Shown here piece after piece: positions 7,809-15,106 of a stretch of 25,232 nt of DNA (the first letter of the stretch is position 1; each line of letters begins with the position of its first letter). The notes below the pieces were generated by a model. It saw nothing but the letters and a program-made list of their open reading frames with translations, did not search any database and was not told where the DNA came from. The stretch is from HyVt-337 sp964428895. Lineage in GTDB: Bacteria > Planctomycetota > Phycisphaerae > SM23-33. Both the position numbers and the translations under genes were made by a program. The stretch spans positions 1 to 25,232 of the forward strand of contig CAYRZU010000054.1 in NCBI GenBank assembly GCA_964428895.1, read 5' to 3'.

Positions 7809-8357
7809 ATGAAGGCGTCGAAGACTCTTCTTGTCATTGGGCTGATCGCCGTTGTGGTGGCTGCGGTCGTCGCTTATCTGCTGCTAACGCGAGACCGGGG
7901 CCGCACGTGGACGGTGACCATTGTTTCGCCAACCAGCGGCGCGACATCGGCCGTGACTTTTCGGGACCGTGACGACCAAGATAGCGCCCAGAAGCGTGTC
8001 GCACGGGCGATCCAACGCCACTGTGAACAGCACGGCAGTAGCCCGGACGCGTCGGGGGTTGTGTGCAGCGTGGAACTTAAGGGGGTCATGGTTGTACCGG
8101 TCGAGATGAAGGGCATCCCAGGCCGTGTCGATGCGAAGGACGCGACGTTGACCGAAACCATCATGAAGCCAATCTACTATATCCGCGTTCGCCAAGACGG
8201 GCAGTACGTGTTTTCCCAGCGAGCGGCGGATGTGTTCATGTTTGAAGGCGGCGACTGGGACTCGTTGGCCGGGGCCGCCGATGGGCTGGCCGAGACCATG
8301 GTGCTCGGGGCCCGGTTCATGGCGCGTGCAAGCGATGAGGCATCGGAGCTGCCATAA
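7809..8357 (+). CDS. Membrane-anchored protein of unknown function
   Basis: This encodes 182 residues with one N-terminal membrane segment (about residues 6-26, LLVIGLIAVVVAAVVAYLLL) and then a soluble domain that should face the periplasm. I do not recognise the family. Two Cys residues (in QRHCEQHG and VVCSVEL) could form a disulfide. It starts 13 bp after the CBS-domain gene and ends 28 bp before a URO-D-family gene, so it is probably in the same transcript. The Shine-Dalgarno is weak (AGGGG at 7799-7803). Confidence 0.65.
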   Translation: MKASKTLLVIGLIAVVVAAVVAYLLLTRDRGRTWTVTIVSPTSGATSAVTFRDRDDQDSAQKRVARAIQRHCEQHGSSPDASGVVCSVELKGVMVVPVEMKGIPGRVDAKDATLTETIMKPIYYIRVRQDGQYVFSQRAADVFMFEGGDWDSLAGAADGLAETMVLGARFMARASDEASELP

Positions 8358-8385
8358 GAAAGCTGAGGGGGGACGGGAGTAGAGA

Positions 8386-9513
8386 ATGGTTGTCGTCCCC
8401 GAAGACCTCAGCACCTGCGAGCCCAGCTTCCTGGCCTTTATGGGCCTGGGGCCCAACCCGATTCCGCATTGGGAGCATTGGTCGTGTCCGGACGCCGAGA
8501 CGTATCTGACCGGCATCGATTATTACGACCATCCCCGCCAGTGTCGGCTGAAGCTGGCCGAGCTTTACCCGCAGCTCGAACTCGGCGCGCCCGAATCCGA
8601 TGACCCTATCCCGCGTCCCACGCTCGGCCATGGTGACGGCCAGGCCAGTTCCGATAGCGACGCCCACGTGGTTCGCTGGGGCGCATCCACGACCGCCACC
8701 TTCGAACACGGCGAAAAGTTCTTCAAGACGGCCGACGATGTCTTCGCCTTCAGCCCGCTGGCCCAGGGCGACTTTCGGGACTGGCCCGTCGTCAACAGCA
8801 TGGACTTCTCCGATGAGGAGAAGCTCTACGCCGAGTTCCGCGCCGGCTTCCCGGCCGAGTGGGGCGACACCGCCCCCGAGGGCAAGGCCGTCTCCAGCGG
8901 GTTCTATAACACCATGTTCATGTGGCCGATGCTGAGCTTCGGCTGGGAACTGTTCCTGGAATGCTGCCTGGACCCGCGCTTCGAGCGGATCATGGACGAG
9001 TTCGCCGAGATCAACCGCCGCGTCTTTCGCAGTCTGGCCAAGCTGCCGGTCAATTTCCTGATCTGCCACGACGACATCGTCACCTCCCGCGGGCCGGTCT
9101 GCTCGCCGGCCTGGATGCACAAGTACATCTTCCCGCGGTACGAGGAGTTCTGGGGTATGGCCCGGGCGACGGGTAAGGAAGTGATCTTTATGGTCGATGG
9201 CTGTGTGGACGCCTACGCCGACGACGTGCTCGCCTGCGGGGCCCGCGGAATCATCTCCGAGCCGATGACCGACTACAAGGCCATCGCTCGCCGCCATCCG
9301 GATAAGAATCTCTTCCTAGCCGGCGAAGGCGACAACCGCATCCTCACCCGCAACAATCCCGATGAGATTCGCGCCATGGTCGATTCCATGATCGAAACGT
9401 CCAAGATGACCGCCGGCTATACCCTATGCATCGGCAACCACATCCCCTGGAACGTCACCCCCGAAGGCATCAAGACCTACCTCGACTACGCGGCCGAGAA
9501 GGTGCACCGCTGA
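8386..9513 (+). CDS. URO-D superfamily protein 1
   Basis: This 375-residue protein belongs to the uroporphyrinogen-decarboxylase fold superfamily, which also includes MtaA/MtbA-type methylcobalamin methyltransferases. Family marks are DPRFERIMDEFAEINRRVF, the HDDI strand end, SPAWMHKYIFPRYEEF and GARGIISEPMTDYKAI. At the position where methyltransferases have the Zn motif H-x-C, this protein has D271-G-C273. Near the C-terminus a Cys and a His (YTLCIGNHIPWN) could supply further ligands. The hallmark hemE N-terminal motifs are absent, so it is not regarded as HemE. GGGAG (8375-8379) is a good Shine-Dalgarno for ATG 8386. No corrinoid protein is encoded nearby. The substrate is unknown. Confidence 0.8.
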   Translation: MVVVPEDLSTCEPSFLAFMGLGPNPIPHWEHWSCPDAETYLTGIDYYDHPRQCRLKLAELYPQLELGAPESDDPIPRPTLGHGDGQASSDSDAHVVRWGASTTATFEHGEKFFKTADDVFAFSPLAQGDFRDWPVVNSMDFSDEEKLYAEFRAGFPAEWGDTAPEGKAVSSGFYNTMFMWPMLSFGWELFLECCLDPRFERIMDEFAEINRRVFRSLAKLPVNFLICHDDIVTSRGPVCSPAWMHKYIFPRYEEFWGMARATGKEVIFMVDGCVDAYADDVLACGARGIISEPMTDYKAIARRHPDKNLFLAGEGDNRILTRNNPDEIRAMVDSMIETSKMTAGYTLCIGNHIPWNVTPEGIKTYLDYAAEKVHR

Positions 9514-9715
9514 GAAACAGCTTCACCACAACGGTCACAAAGAACACGAAGAAGGCCTGAGACTTGGGGCCTGAGGCCTGGGGGGTGAGGAACGAATCCC
9601 AGCGTGGCGGATTTTCTAATCCGCCGCGTTCTCGGGAACGCATGGATGCAGGACAGGCATGCTTGCTCACCAGTTCGGTCGAAGCTAATGTCGTGAAGCG
9701 ACAGCTGGAGTGATC
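9514..9715. other. Non-coding spacer with short repeats
   Basis: No gene is seen here. From about 9556 to 9590 the motif GGCCTG recurs three times (GGCCTGAGA, GGCCTGAGG, GGCCTGGGG). Before it, a purine-rich run contains CACAAAGAACACGAAGAAGG. A palindrome lies at 9606-9625. TTGCTC (9663-9668) with TAATGT (9686-9691) at 17 bp is a weak promoter candidate for the next gene. Confidence 0.5.
9606..9625. repeat. Intergenic palindrome, 8-bp stem
   Basis: GGCGGATT (9606-9613) and AATCCGCC (9618-9625) form a perfect stem with the tetraloop TTCT. It is compact, lies between genes and lacks a T-tract, which fits a REP-like dispersed element better than a terminator. Confidence 0.55.
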
Positions 9716-10312
9716 ATGAAGAACCTTCTCAGATTGGCTGTGTTGTGTGGGGTCCTGCCGCTTGTGGCGGGGATTGGCATCTTTGTCGCCTGGGTCATCA
9801 CCGAGGCGTCGTGGCTGACGATGGCCGGGCTACTGACGATCAACGTGGGGGTCTACGCCGTCGTCGTCGGGCTGGTCCTGTTGATCGTCTACATGAGCTG
9901 GGCCTGGCAGGGCGGCCAGATCCCGCGTCGGCGTCTGGTCGGCCAGACGCTGGCGGTGGTGGCGCTGTTTGCAGCGAACTTCGTAGCCGCCGGTGGGGCG
10001 GTGATGGGGGCGCAGGTTATCAGCTCTCGCTATACCGTGGTGGTGACGAACCAAAGCAACGCTCCGCTGCAATCAGCGCGGATCGAAGGCGGTGGCGTGG
10101 CGGTCGAGTTCGGCGACATCCCGCCCGGGGCCACGGTCAGCGAGTCCTTCTGGATCAAGCACGACGGCCAACTGACCCTCTCGGGCCGTCACGGCTCGAA
10201 CGACGTCCACGCCGTCATCGCCGACTACGTCACCAACGGGCAGGGCGATTACCTGGACGTCACCGTAGACCCCAATGGCAACATCATCGCGCCCGAATCC
10301 AACTTGGATTAG
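9716..10312 (+). CDS. Membrane protein with C-terminal extracytoplasmic domain
   Basis: This encodes 198 residues of no recognised family. Three hydrophobic segments are seen: near LLRLAVLCGVLPLVAGIGIF, MAGLLTINVGVYAVVVGLVL and TLAVVALFAANFVAAGGAVM. A beta-rich domain of about 95 residues follows (YTVVVTNQSNAPLQSARIEG, then FGDIPPGATV), with an immunoglobulin-like or DUF-type sandwich look. The start chosen is ATG 9716, because GGAG at 9707-9710 is 5 nt upstream; a GTG at 9710 overlaps that Shine-Dalgarno. It sits 60 bp before a lipoprotein gene, which may act with it in the envelope. Confidence 0.65.
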   Translation: MKNLLRLAVLCGVLPLVAGIGIFVAWVITEASWLTMAGLLTINVGVYAVVVGLVLLIVYMSWAWQGGQIPRRRLVGQTLAVVALFAANFVAAGGAVMGAQVISSRYTVVVTNQSNAPLQSARIEGGGVAVEFGDIPPGATVSESFWIKHDGQLTLSGRHGSNDVHAVIADYVTNGQGDYLDVTVDPNGNIIAPESNLD

Positions 10313-10320
10313 CACGTAGG

Positions 10321-10341
10321 GCGTGCAACTCGTCTGCACGC
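10321..10341. repeat. Intergenic hairpin, 7-bp stem
   Basis: GCGTGCA (10321-10327) and TGCACGC (10335-10341) flank a 7-nt loop. It lies just after the stop of the membrane protein gene. There is no T-run, so it may be a weak terminator or a dispersed palindrome. Confidence 0.45.
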
Positions 10342-10372
10342 GGGATAGAATTTCCGGCGGAAGGGGTATCCC

Positions 10373-11176
10373 ATGAACCACCAACGCATCTGCGTGGTCG
10401 CGGTTTGCATGATCGCCGCCCTCGCCGGCTGCGACCGCGCCTGGCAAGCCTACGAGCAAATCGAGCTCGGCCGGCCCCTGCCCGCCGACGGCTTGCCCGA
10501 GAACATGATCCCGGCCAACAAGGGCAATTACGCCTGGCACGAAGACACCGTTCTGCTCATCCCGGCCATCACAGCCGGTAACGGAGTCGTGGCCATCGTT
10601 GAAGACGGGGTCGTTGTCTCCAAGGTCTACTCGTCGAGCGGGTTCGGATTCTGGCTTCTCTGCCAGTCCATCGCCAAGCGATGGGTCATGGAGATCGAGG
10701 TCCCCGAGCACCTGTATGTTTCCCCACCCGTCGAAGGCTTGGTTGAGCAGTGGGGGTACAACTACTACAGACTCACGCCGACCAACGCCCTGGAGTACCT
10801 CATCAGGAACTTCGAGGAGCACAGCACGGCCTCCAGGGACGCCCGGCGGCCGGGCCAAGACGAGCAGATGAGATGGTCCTTCGTCTCCTACGAGGCCGGC
10901 ATGTTCTCCTACGAGAAGGATCCGCCGCCCGAGAAGCTGTGGAATCAGACCGCCTCGCTCGTTGGCATGACCCAAGAAGGTTTCGACTGGACCTACCACG
11001 ACCCCTTCGGCGGGACCCTACGAGTCCAGAACCTAGGCCACCGCCGCTTCCGCCTCGAATCCAAGTACTTCGGCCTATTCGACCCCCTAATGCTCCTAGG
11101 CCGTCTGCAGTACAAACGCGTCTACGGCGACGACGAAACCACAAGGATCAACAGTTCCGAACAACTCTCCCCCTGA
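10373..11176 (+). CDS. Lipoprotein of unknown function
   Basis: This 267-residue protein has a clear lipoprotein signal: a basic start, a hydrophobic core and lipobox LAGC with C20. The mature part is rich in aromatic residues and has no motif I recognise. Asp at +2 after the Cys would favour inner-membrane retention by the enterobacterial Lol rule, but that rule may not hold in this organism. GGAAGGGG at 10360-10367 gives a good Shine-Dalgarno for ATG 10373. It follows the preceding membrane protein on the same strand. Confidence 0.7.
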   Translation: MNHQRICVVAVCMIAALAGCDRAWQAYEQIELGRPLPADGLPENMIPANKGNYAWHEDTVLLIPAITAGNGVVAIVEDGVVVSKVYSSSGFGFWLLCQSIAKRWVMEIEVPEHLYVSPPVEGLVEQWGYNYYRLTPTNALEYLIRNFEEHSTASRDARRPGQDEQMRWSFVSYEAGMFSYEKDPPPEKLWNQTASLVGMTQEGFDWTYHDPFGGTLRVQNLGHRRFRLESKYFGLFDPLMLLGRLQYKRVYGDDETTRINSSEQLSP

Positions 11177-11182
11177 CCTCAC

Positions 11183-11194
11183 CCCAGCGCTGGG
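11183..11194. repeat. 12-bp perfect palindrome
   Basis: CCCAGCGCTGGG is a perfect palindrome in the spacer after the lipoprotein gene, about 28 bp before a TATAAT hexamer. It could be an operator or chance in GC-rich DNA. Confidence 0.25.
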
Positions 11195-11221
11195 CCCCCG
11201 TCCCGCCACGTTCCGCATGCG

Positions 11222-11227
11222 TATAAT
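11222..11227 (+). promoter_or_regulatory. Candidate -10 box
   Basis: TATAAT at 11222-11227 is a perfect -10 hexamer, 47 bp before ATG 11275. No acceptable -35 lies 16-18 bp upstream, so the call is tentative. Confidence 0.3.
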
Positions 11228-11274
11228 TCCTAACGGCGGGCAGAACTCAAGAGGGAACAGGGAGAACGGTCTTG

Positions 11275-11895
11275 ATGGATAAGCGGCGGCTCCGGAGCTT
11301 CATCATCATGGGTGGAACGATCGTGGCGACGCCGTTCTACTCCCTGTGCGCGTTCACGCATGTTTGCATGTGCGGTCATTTGCGACATCAGCCGCTGACA
11401 AAGACCGAGTTGGCCGTGGCCGCCGTGTGGATGGGCGGCTGCCTCCTGGGCGTAGTCGGCACGTGGCGATCCGATATGCCCCTGCGCCCGGAGCTAGCAA
11501 TCGCCTTCGTTCTACTGATACTGCTGAGAGCGCTGTTTGGCTTGGCGCCTCACCTCGAACTGCCAGTGTTAGTGTTCGTGGTCGCCACGACGGGGGCAAG
11601 GTTGCTGTTTCCGGCACGGACTCAAGCCGCATGGGGTGGGCATGCCTGCCCCCCCCCGACATCTTCTCCAGCTGTTGCTGCCTCACACCCCACGCCTCAA
11701 GCCTTGCCTCCCCCCTACAATGTCCTGAAGGAGGGCGAACGCGATGGGAAAGATCGCCTTCATCTGTTTGGGTTTGCTGATCGGTGGTATGATCGGGGGT
11801 GTGGGGTGGGGAGGTGGCCATGTCTTATGACGAACTCCTACAAGCGGCTCAAGAGCAACTGGCGTCTGAGTCGGCCGACTCGGACGCGGCTGTGA
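11275..11895 (+). CDS. Four-helix membrane protein with doubtful C-terminus
   Basis: The first 115 or so residues look like a real membrane protein with four hydrophobic segments (near FIIMGGTIVATPFYSLCAF, LAVAAVWMGGCLLGVVG, LAIAFVLLILLRALFGL and LPVLVFVVATTGARLLF). After about base 11640 the translation becomes Pro-rich and unstructured. It then runs through the 28-codon ORF and about 75 bp into the SOUL gene in another frame. A run of nine C (11649-11657) marks the change. With a frame slip there, a stop would come at 11725-11727, just before the next Shine-Dalgarno. The true 3' end is therefore uncertain. The family is unknown. Confidence 0.45.
   Translation: MDKRRLRSFIIMGGTIVATPFYSLCAFTHVCMCGHLRHQPLTKTELAVAAVWMGGCLLGVVGTWRSDMPLRPELAIAFVLLILLRALFGLAPHLELPVLVFVVATTGARLLFPARTQAAWGGHACPPPTSSPAVAASHPTPQALPPPYNVLKEGERDGKDRLHLFGFADRWYDRGCGVGRWPCLMTNSYKRLKSNWRLSRPTRTRL
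11744..11830 (+). CDS. 28-residue glycine-zipper-like membrane peptide
   Basis: This very short ORF has a strong Shine-Dalgarno, AAGGAGGG (11728-11735), 8 nt before ATG 11744. It reads MGKIAFICLGLLIGGMIGGV and then WGGGHVL-type residues: one Lys near the start and a hydrophobic helix with repeated Gly at spacings of three to four. This is the pattern of a single-pass peptide able to pack with other helices. Its TGA (11828-11830) lies 8 bases inside the next gene, whose ATG is at 11820, so translation may be coupled. TACAAT (11716-11721) could be a -10 box starting a short leader here. It may instead be only a leader peptide. Confidence 0.5.
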   Translation: MGKIAFICLGLLIGGMIGGVGWGGGHVL

Positions 11896-12530
11896 TCTTG
11901 ACGGAAGCGTTGGCGGCGGCTGAGCGGGAAGATGACAGTCCCGATCACCATGCGGAACTCTTGGCGGCGGCGCTGAAGCAGGCCGAGGAATCCCGCACCT
12001 TCGTGCCGGTCGATGAATCTCCCTTGCCGGAAGGTTGGCCGGCGCCGTCTTTGCCCGGGCTGATCCGGATCAAGAGCTACCCCGCCAGCCGGGCGGCGTG
12101 GAGCGAAAGCGCCGACAACCAGAACAACCGTTTCCTGGGCCTGCTCAAGCACATCAAGCGGGAGCAGATCGCCATGACGGCCCCGGTGATGATGGACTAT
12201 CCGGCCGAGGCTGTGATGGATCCCGAGACCATGGCCGACAGCGCGGCCATGGGTTTCCTCTACCGTCACGACGGCCAGGGAGAGGTCGGTCGATCCGGCG
12301 GCATCGACGTCCGCAACGAACCGCCCATGCAGGCCGTCTCCATCGGCGTGAGGGGCATGTACACGACCGGCCGATTTCGCCGGGCCATGACCCACCTGGC
12401 CGGCTACCTGGCCGAGCATCCCGAATGGCGCATCGCCGGCCGCCCGCGCGTGTTGGCCTACAACAGCCCCTTCATCCTGCCCTGGAAGAAATACGCCGAA
12501 GTCCAAATTCCGGTCGAGCTAGCGGAGTGA
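11820..12530 (+). CDS. SOUL-family heme-binding protein
   Basis: This encodes 236 residues with the SOUL/HBP signature IAMTAPVM (I117 onward) and the C-terminal YNSPFILPWKKYAEVQIPV, both typical of the family, plus RIKSYPASRAAW at the domain start. SOUL proteins bind heme or related tetrapyrroles; their role in bacteria is poorly defined. About 75 residues rich in Ala and Glu precede the domain and are probably helical. No signal peptide is seen. ATG 11820 is preferred over an in-frame GTG at 11799, because it overlaps the end of the 28-codon ORF that carries the Shine-Dalgarno. Confidence 0.88.
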   Translation: MSYDELLQAAQEQLASESADSDAAVILTEALAAAEREDDSPDHHAELLAAALKQAEESRTFVPVDESPLPEGWPAPSLPGLIRIKSYPASRAAWSESADNQNNRFLGLLKHIKREQIAMTAPVMMDYPAEAVMDPETMADSAAMGFLYRHDGQGEVGRSGGIDVRNEPPMQAVSIGVRGMYTTGRFRRAMTHLAGYLAEHPEWRIAGRPRVLAYNSPFILPWKKYAEVQIPVELAE

Positions 12531-12672
12531 CCGCATTGTCAAACCTGCCCGCCGGGCAAATCTAAGATTACTCGGCCGTCGCCTGGCGCAAACGGGTCAC
12601 TTGGTCGGAGCGTATACTTTTGGGTGTTCGGATCGGGGGCCAAATCTGTTCGGTGCGCGCCCGGCAGGGGGG

Positions 12673-12739
12673 CGAACAAACCGGGGCGCTACCCCCGACA
12701 CTTTGAACACAAAGCGCCCCGCGCGCCCCGGTTTGTTCG
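12673..12739. repeat. 17-bp perfect inverted repeat with nested hairpin
   Basis: CGAACAAACCGGGGCGC (12673-12689) is the exact reverse complement of 12723-12739. The 33-nt loop contains its own hairpin, CTTTG (12701-12705) with CAAAG (12710-12714). A second GCGCCCC copy (12714-12720) could pair with GGGGCGC in place of the outer arm, so two exclusive folds are possible. No T-tract follows. Confidence 0.7.
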
Positions 12740-12776
12740 GTCAATTCCGCACACCGAAGGGGCCTGCGAAGCAGAA

Positions 12777-12799
12777 TCCGCATTCCGCAATCCGCATTC
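12777..12799. repeat. CCGCATTCCGCAATCC repeat, copy 1
   Basis: The 16-mer CCGCATTCCGCAATCC (12778-12793) occurs again in reverse orientation at 15075-15090. Together the copies bracket the second and third URO-D-family genes. The element is itself built of repeated TCCGCA(A/T)T words. Confidence 0.6.
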
Positions 12800-12845
12800 G
12801 GTCGTTATCCTATGACCTTTCCCGATGGACGCGATTGGAGGAGCC

Positions 12846-13784
12846 ATGACGTCACGTGAGCGAGTGAAGGCGGCGATTCGGCATGAAGAAACCGACCGCT
12901 GCCCCTATTACATCGAGATGTGCGGCGACGCTCAGGAGCAGCTCGCCCCGCACATGGGCGGCAAGAGCTTCGCCGAGTTCGTCGATAACGACGTGATCAT
13001 GCTTGGCCCGCCGTGGTGGCAGTGGCATGAGTTGGGCGAAGACTGGTTCGGCCCAGACCTGCCGACCTCACCGGAAAGAACGCGCGGCTACGGCAGCTAC
13101 GAGGAGTTTTTCGATCGGCTCAAGGAACTGGCCGACACCACGGACAAATACATCCTCGTTGGCATTTACGGCAGCCATTTCGAGAAAGCGTATTTCTCAC
13201 GCGGCATTGAGAACCTGATGGCCGACATGGCCGGCGATCCGCACTTCGCGCGCGACCTGATGCGGCGAATCGCCAATCGCAATCTGGTGATGCTCGAGAA
13301 CTTCCTGACCGCTCCGGAAGTCGACGGCGTGCTGCTGGGCAGCGACTGGGGTACGCAGATCGACCTGCTGATGAGCCCCGAGGTCTGGGACGAGATGATC
13401 CGCCCCGGCGAGCAGGCCGAGTACGACCTGATTCATTCGTTCGGCAAGGACGTGTGGGTCCACTCCTGCGGTAAGATCGACAAGATCATCGGCCGACTCG
13501 TCGAGATGGGCCTGGACGTCTTGAACCCGGTCCAGCCGGAGTGCATGGATATCGCCGCGCTGAAGCGCGACTATGGCGAGAAACTCACGTTCTGCGGCGG
13601 CATCACCACGCAAACGGTCCTGCCGTTCGGCACAGCCGACGAGGTCCGCGCCGAGGCCCGCCGCGTCCGCGACCTGCTGGGCGAAGGCGGCGGCTACATC
13701 TTCGCCCCATCCCAAGGCCTCCAAGCCGACGTCCCCGCCGAAAACGTGCTGGCGCTGCTGGAGGTCGCACGCGAGAGAAAATAG
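12846..13784 (+). CDS. URO-D superfamily protein 2
   Basis: This 312-residue member has the cleanest family pattern of the four: an N-terminal TSRERVKAAIRHEETDRCPY, then GSDWGTQIDLLMSPEVWDEM, then H206-S-C-G209 at the zinc-binding H-x-C position, and LTFCGGITTQTVLPFGT. The third ligand Cys that methyltransferases such as MtaA place near the C-terminus is not evident; the local sequence is YIFAPSQGLQADVPAENV. A methyl- or decarboxylase-type reaction on a tetrapyrrole or methylated compound is possible, but the substrate is unknown. GGAGGAG at 12837-12843 decides for ATG 12846 over the earlier in-frame ATG at 12825. It is followed after 8 bp by another family member. Confidence 0.82.
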   Translation: MTSRERVKAAIRHEETDRCPYYIEMCGDAQEQLAPHMGGKSFAEFVDNDVIMLGPPWWQWHELGEDWFGPDLPTSPERTRGYGSYEEFFDRLKELADTTDKYILVGIYGSHFEKAYFSRGIENLMADMAGDPHFARDLMRRIANRNLVMLENFLTAPEVDGVLLGSDWGTQIDLLMSPEVWDEMIRPGEQAEYDLIHSFGKDVWVHSCGKIDKIIGRLVEMGLDVLNPVQPECMDIAALKRDYGEKLTFCGGITTQTVLPFGTADEVRAEARRVRDLLGEGGGYIFAPSQGLQADVPAENVLALLEVARERK

Positions 13785-13792
13785 GAACCCCC

Positions 13793-15064
13793 ATGGCTGA
13801 CAACACCATTCCGCAGAAAGATCGCGACATTCTCCGCCGGTTGCTGGCGCGGAAGATCAAGATTTCCGGCGAGCCCATCAACTGCGAGCGTCGCGACGCG
13901 TGGTACAAGTTCGACGCCTGTAACGCCGATGCCCGCCCGATGATCATGGCTGAGGTCGGCGGCGTGATGGGCGAGGTCTTCACCACCGACGACGACCTGG
14001 AATGCGAGAGCTCCGAGGCCCGCGGCATGGAACGCGGCCTGCGGATTGAGATTTGGGACTACGAAGTGCTGCAAGAGGATCGTGTGGTCGAGCCGTGGCT
14101 GACCGTGGGCTGGGACGTTAGCGGCAGCGACTACGGCGTGCAGCAGGTGACTCACACAGCCGACACCGCCGACGGCCGACTGGGCGCCCGCAACTGGGAA
14201 GCCCCCATCAAGGACATCAATGCCGACTTCGACAAGCTGCACATTCGTCAGTGGTCGGTGGATCGGGAGGCCACGGCCGCGGCTGTCGCTCGCAAGGAAG
14301 AACTGTTCGGCGACATGACCGAGGTGCGACTCGAAGGCGGCGTGGGCTGGACGCAGGGGCTGACGTGGCGAGCGATCGACCTGATCGGCCTTGAGAACCT
14401 GATGATGTTCATGTACGACGATCCCGACGGCCTGCATCGGCTGATGGCGTTCCTGCGGGACGACCACATCGCCTACCACGATTGGATGGCGGCGGAGGGG
14501 TTGCTCTCGGTCAACAATCGCAACGATTACATCGGCAGCGGGTCGCTCGGCTATACCCACGACCTGCCGGCCGATGATTGGAAAGAGGGCGACCCGGTCC
14601 GACTCAAGGACATGTGGTGCCTCAACGAATCGCAGGAGACCGTCGGCGTGGGCCCGGAGCTTTTTGGCGAGTTCATCTTCCCCTATCAGCAGGCGGTGGC
14701 GGAGCGGTTCGGCAAGTGCTACTACGGCTGTTGCGAGCCCGTCCACAGCCGCTGGGACGTCATCAAGCAACAGCCCAACCTTGCTCGCGTGTCGGTCTCG
14801 CCCTGGTGCGATCAGGAGTTCATGGCCCAGGCGATGGGCAACCGATACGGTTTCTCCCGAAAGCCGAACCCGGCGATGATTTCCACCGAGGTCTTCGACG
14901 AGGCCGTCATCCGCGATGACCTGGCCACCACGCTTCGGATCACCCAAGCCCACGGCTGTCCGGTCGAGATCGTGATGAAGGACGTCCATACCCTCAACCG
15001 CCAGCCGGATCGCCTGGCCCGCTGGGTGCAACTGGCGCGTGAGGAAGTTGAGAAGGTCTACTAA
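13793..15064 (+). CDS. URO-D superfamily protein 3
   Basis: This encodes 423 residues, longer than the other members because of an N-terminal region of about 100 residues. Family features include WRAIDLIGLENLMMFMYDDP, FGEFIFPYQQAVAERFGK and the sheet end G312-C-C-E315 at the H-x-C site, where the His is replaced. The C-terminal IVMKDVHTLNRQPDRLARWV has no obvious Cys ligand. ATG 13793 has AGGA at 13783-13786 upstream. The open frame reaches back to 13541 inside the preceding gene, but that part is overlap. It lies 8 bp after URO-D protein 2, so they are almost certainly co-transcribed. Substrate and partner are unknown. Confidence 0.82.
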   Translation: MADNTIPQKDRDILRRLLARKIKISGEPINCERRDAWYKFDACNADARPMIMAEVGGVMGEVFTTDDDLECESSEARGMERGLRIEIWDYEVLQEDRVVEPWLTVGWDVSGSDYGVQQVTHTADTADGRLGARNWEAPIKDINADFDKLHIRQWSVDREATAAAVARKEELFGDMTEVRLEGGVGWTQGLTWRAIDLIGLENLMMFMYDDPDGLHRLMAFLRDDHIAYHDWMAAEGLLSVNNRNDYIGSGSLGYTHDLPADDWKEGDPVRLKDMWCLNESQETVGVGPELFGEFIFPYQQAVAERFGKCYYGCCEPVHSRWDVIKQQPNLARVSVSPWCDQEFMAQAMGNRYGFSRKPNPAMISTEVFDEAVIRDDLATTLRITQAHGCPVEIVMKDVHTLNRQPDRLARWVQLAREEVEKVY

Positions 15065-15074
15065 TGCGGATTTT

Positions 15075-15090
15075 GGATTGCGGAATGCGG
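15075..15090. repeat. CCGCATTCCGCAATCC repeat, copy 2 (inverted)
   Basis: GGATTGCGGAATGCGG is the exact reverse complement of 12778-12793. It lies in the 42-bp gap between URO-D proteins 3 and 4, close to the Shine-Dalgarno of the latter. Confidence 0.6.
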
Positions 15091-15106
15091 AGTGAAAGGA
15101 CAACAG

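Larger units (their letters stand above)
12531..12845. other. 315-bp intergenic region before the tandem URO-D genes
   Basis: No gene is recognised. It holds a lone -10-like TATACT (12613-12618) without a good -35, a perfect 17-bp inverted repeat (12673-12739), a 23-nt stretch built of TCCGCATTC/CCGCAATCC units (12777-12799), and GGAGGAG (12837-12843) as the Shine-Dalgarno of the next gene. If TATACT is used, the inverted repeat lies in a 5' leader of about 220 nt. Confidence 0.5.

Noticed and set aside
12673..12739. Terminal inverted repeats of an insertion sequence
   Set aside because: Only 33 bp separate the arms and there is no transposase; a hairpin is the simpler reading.
13541..13792. 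N-terminal extension of URO-D protein 3 to 13541
   Set aside because: It lies inside the preceding URO-D gene and translates to an Arg/Pro-rich shadow; AGGA before ATG 13793 supports the short form.
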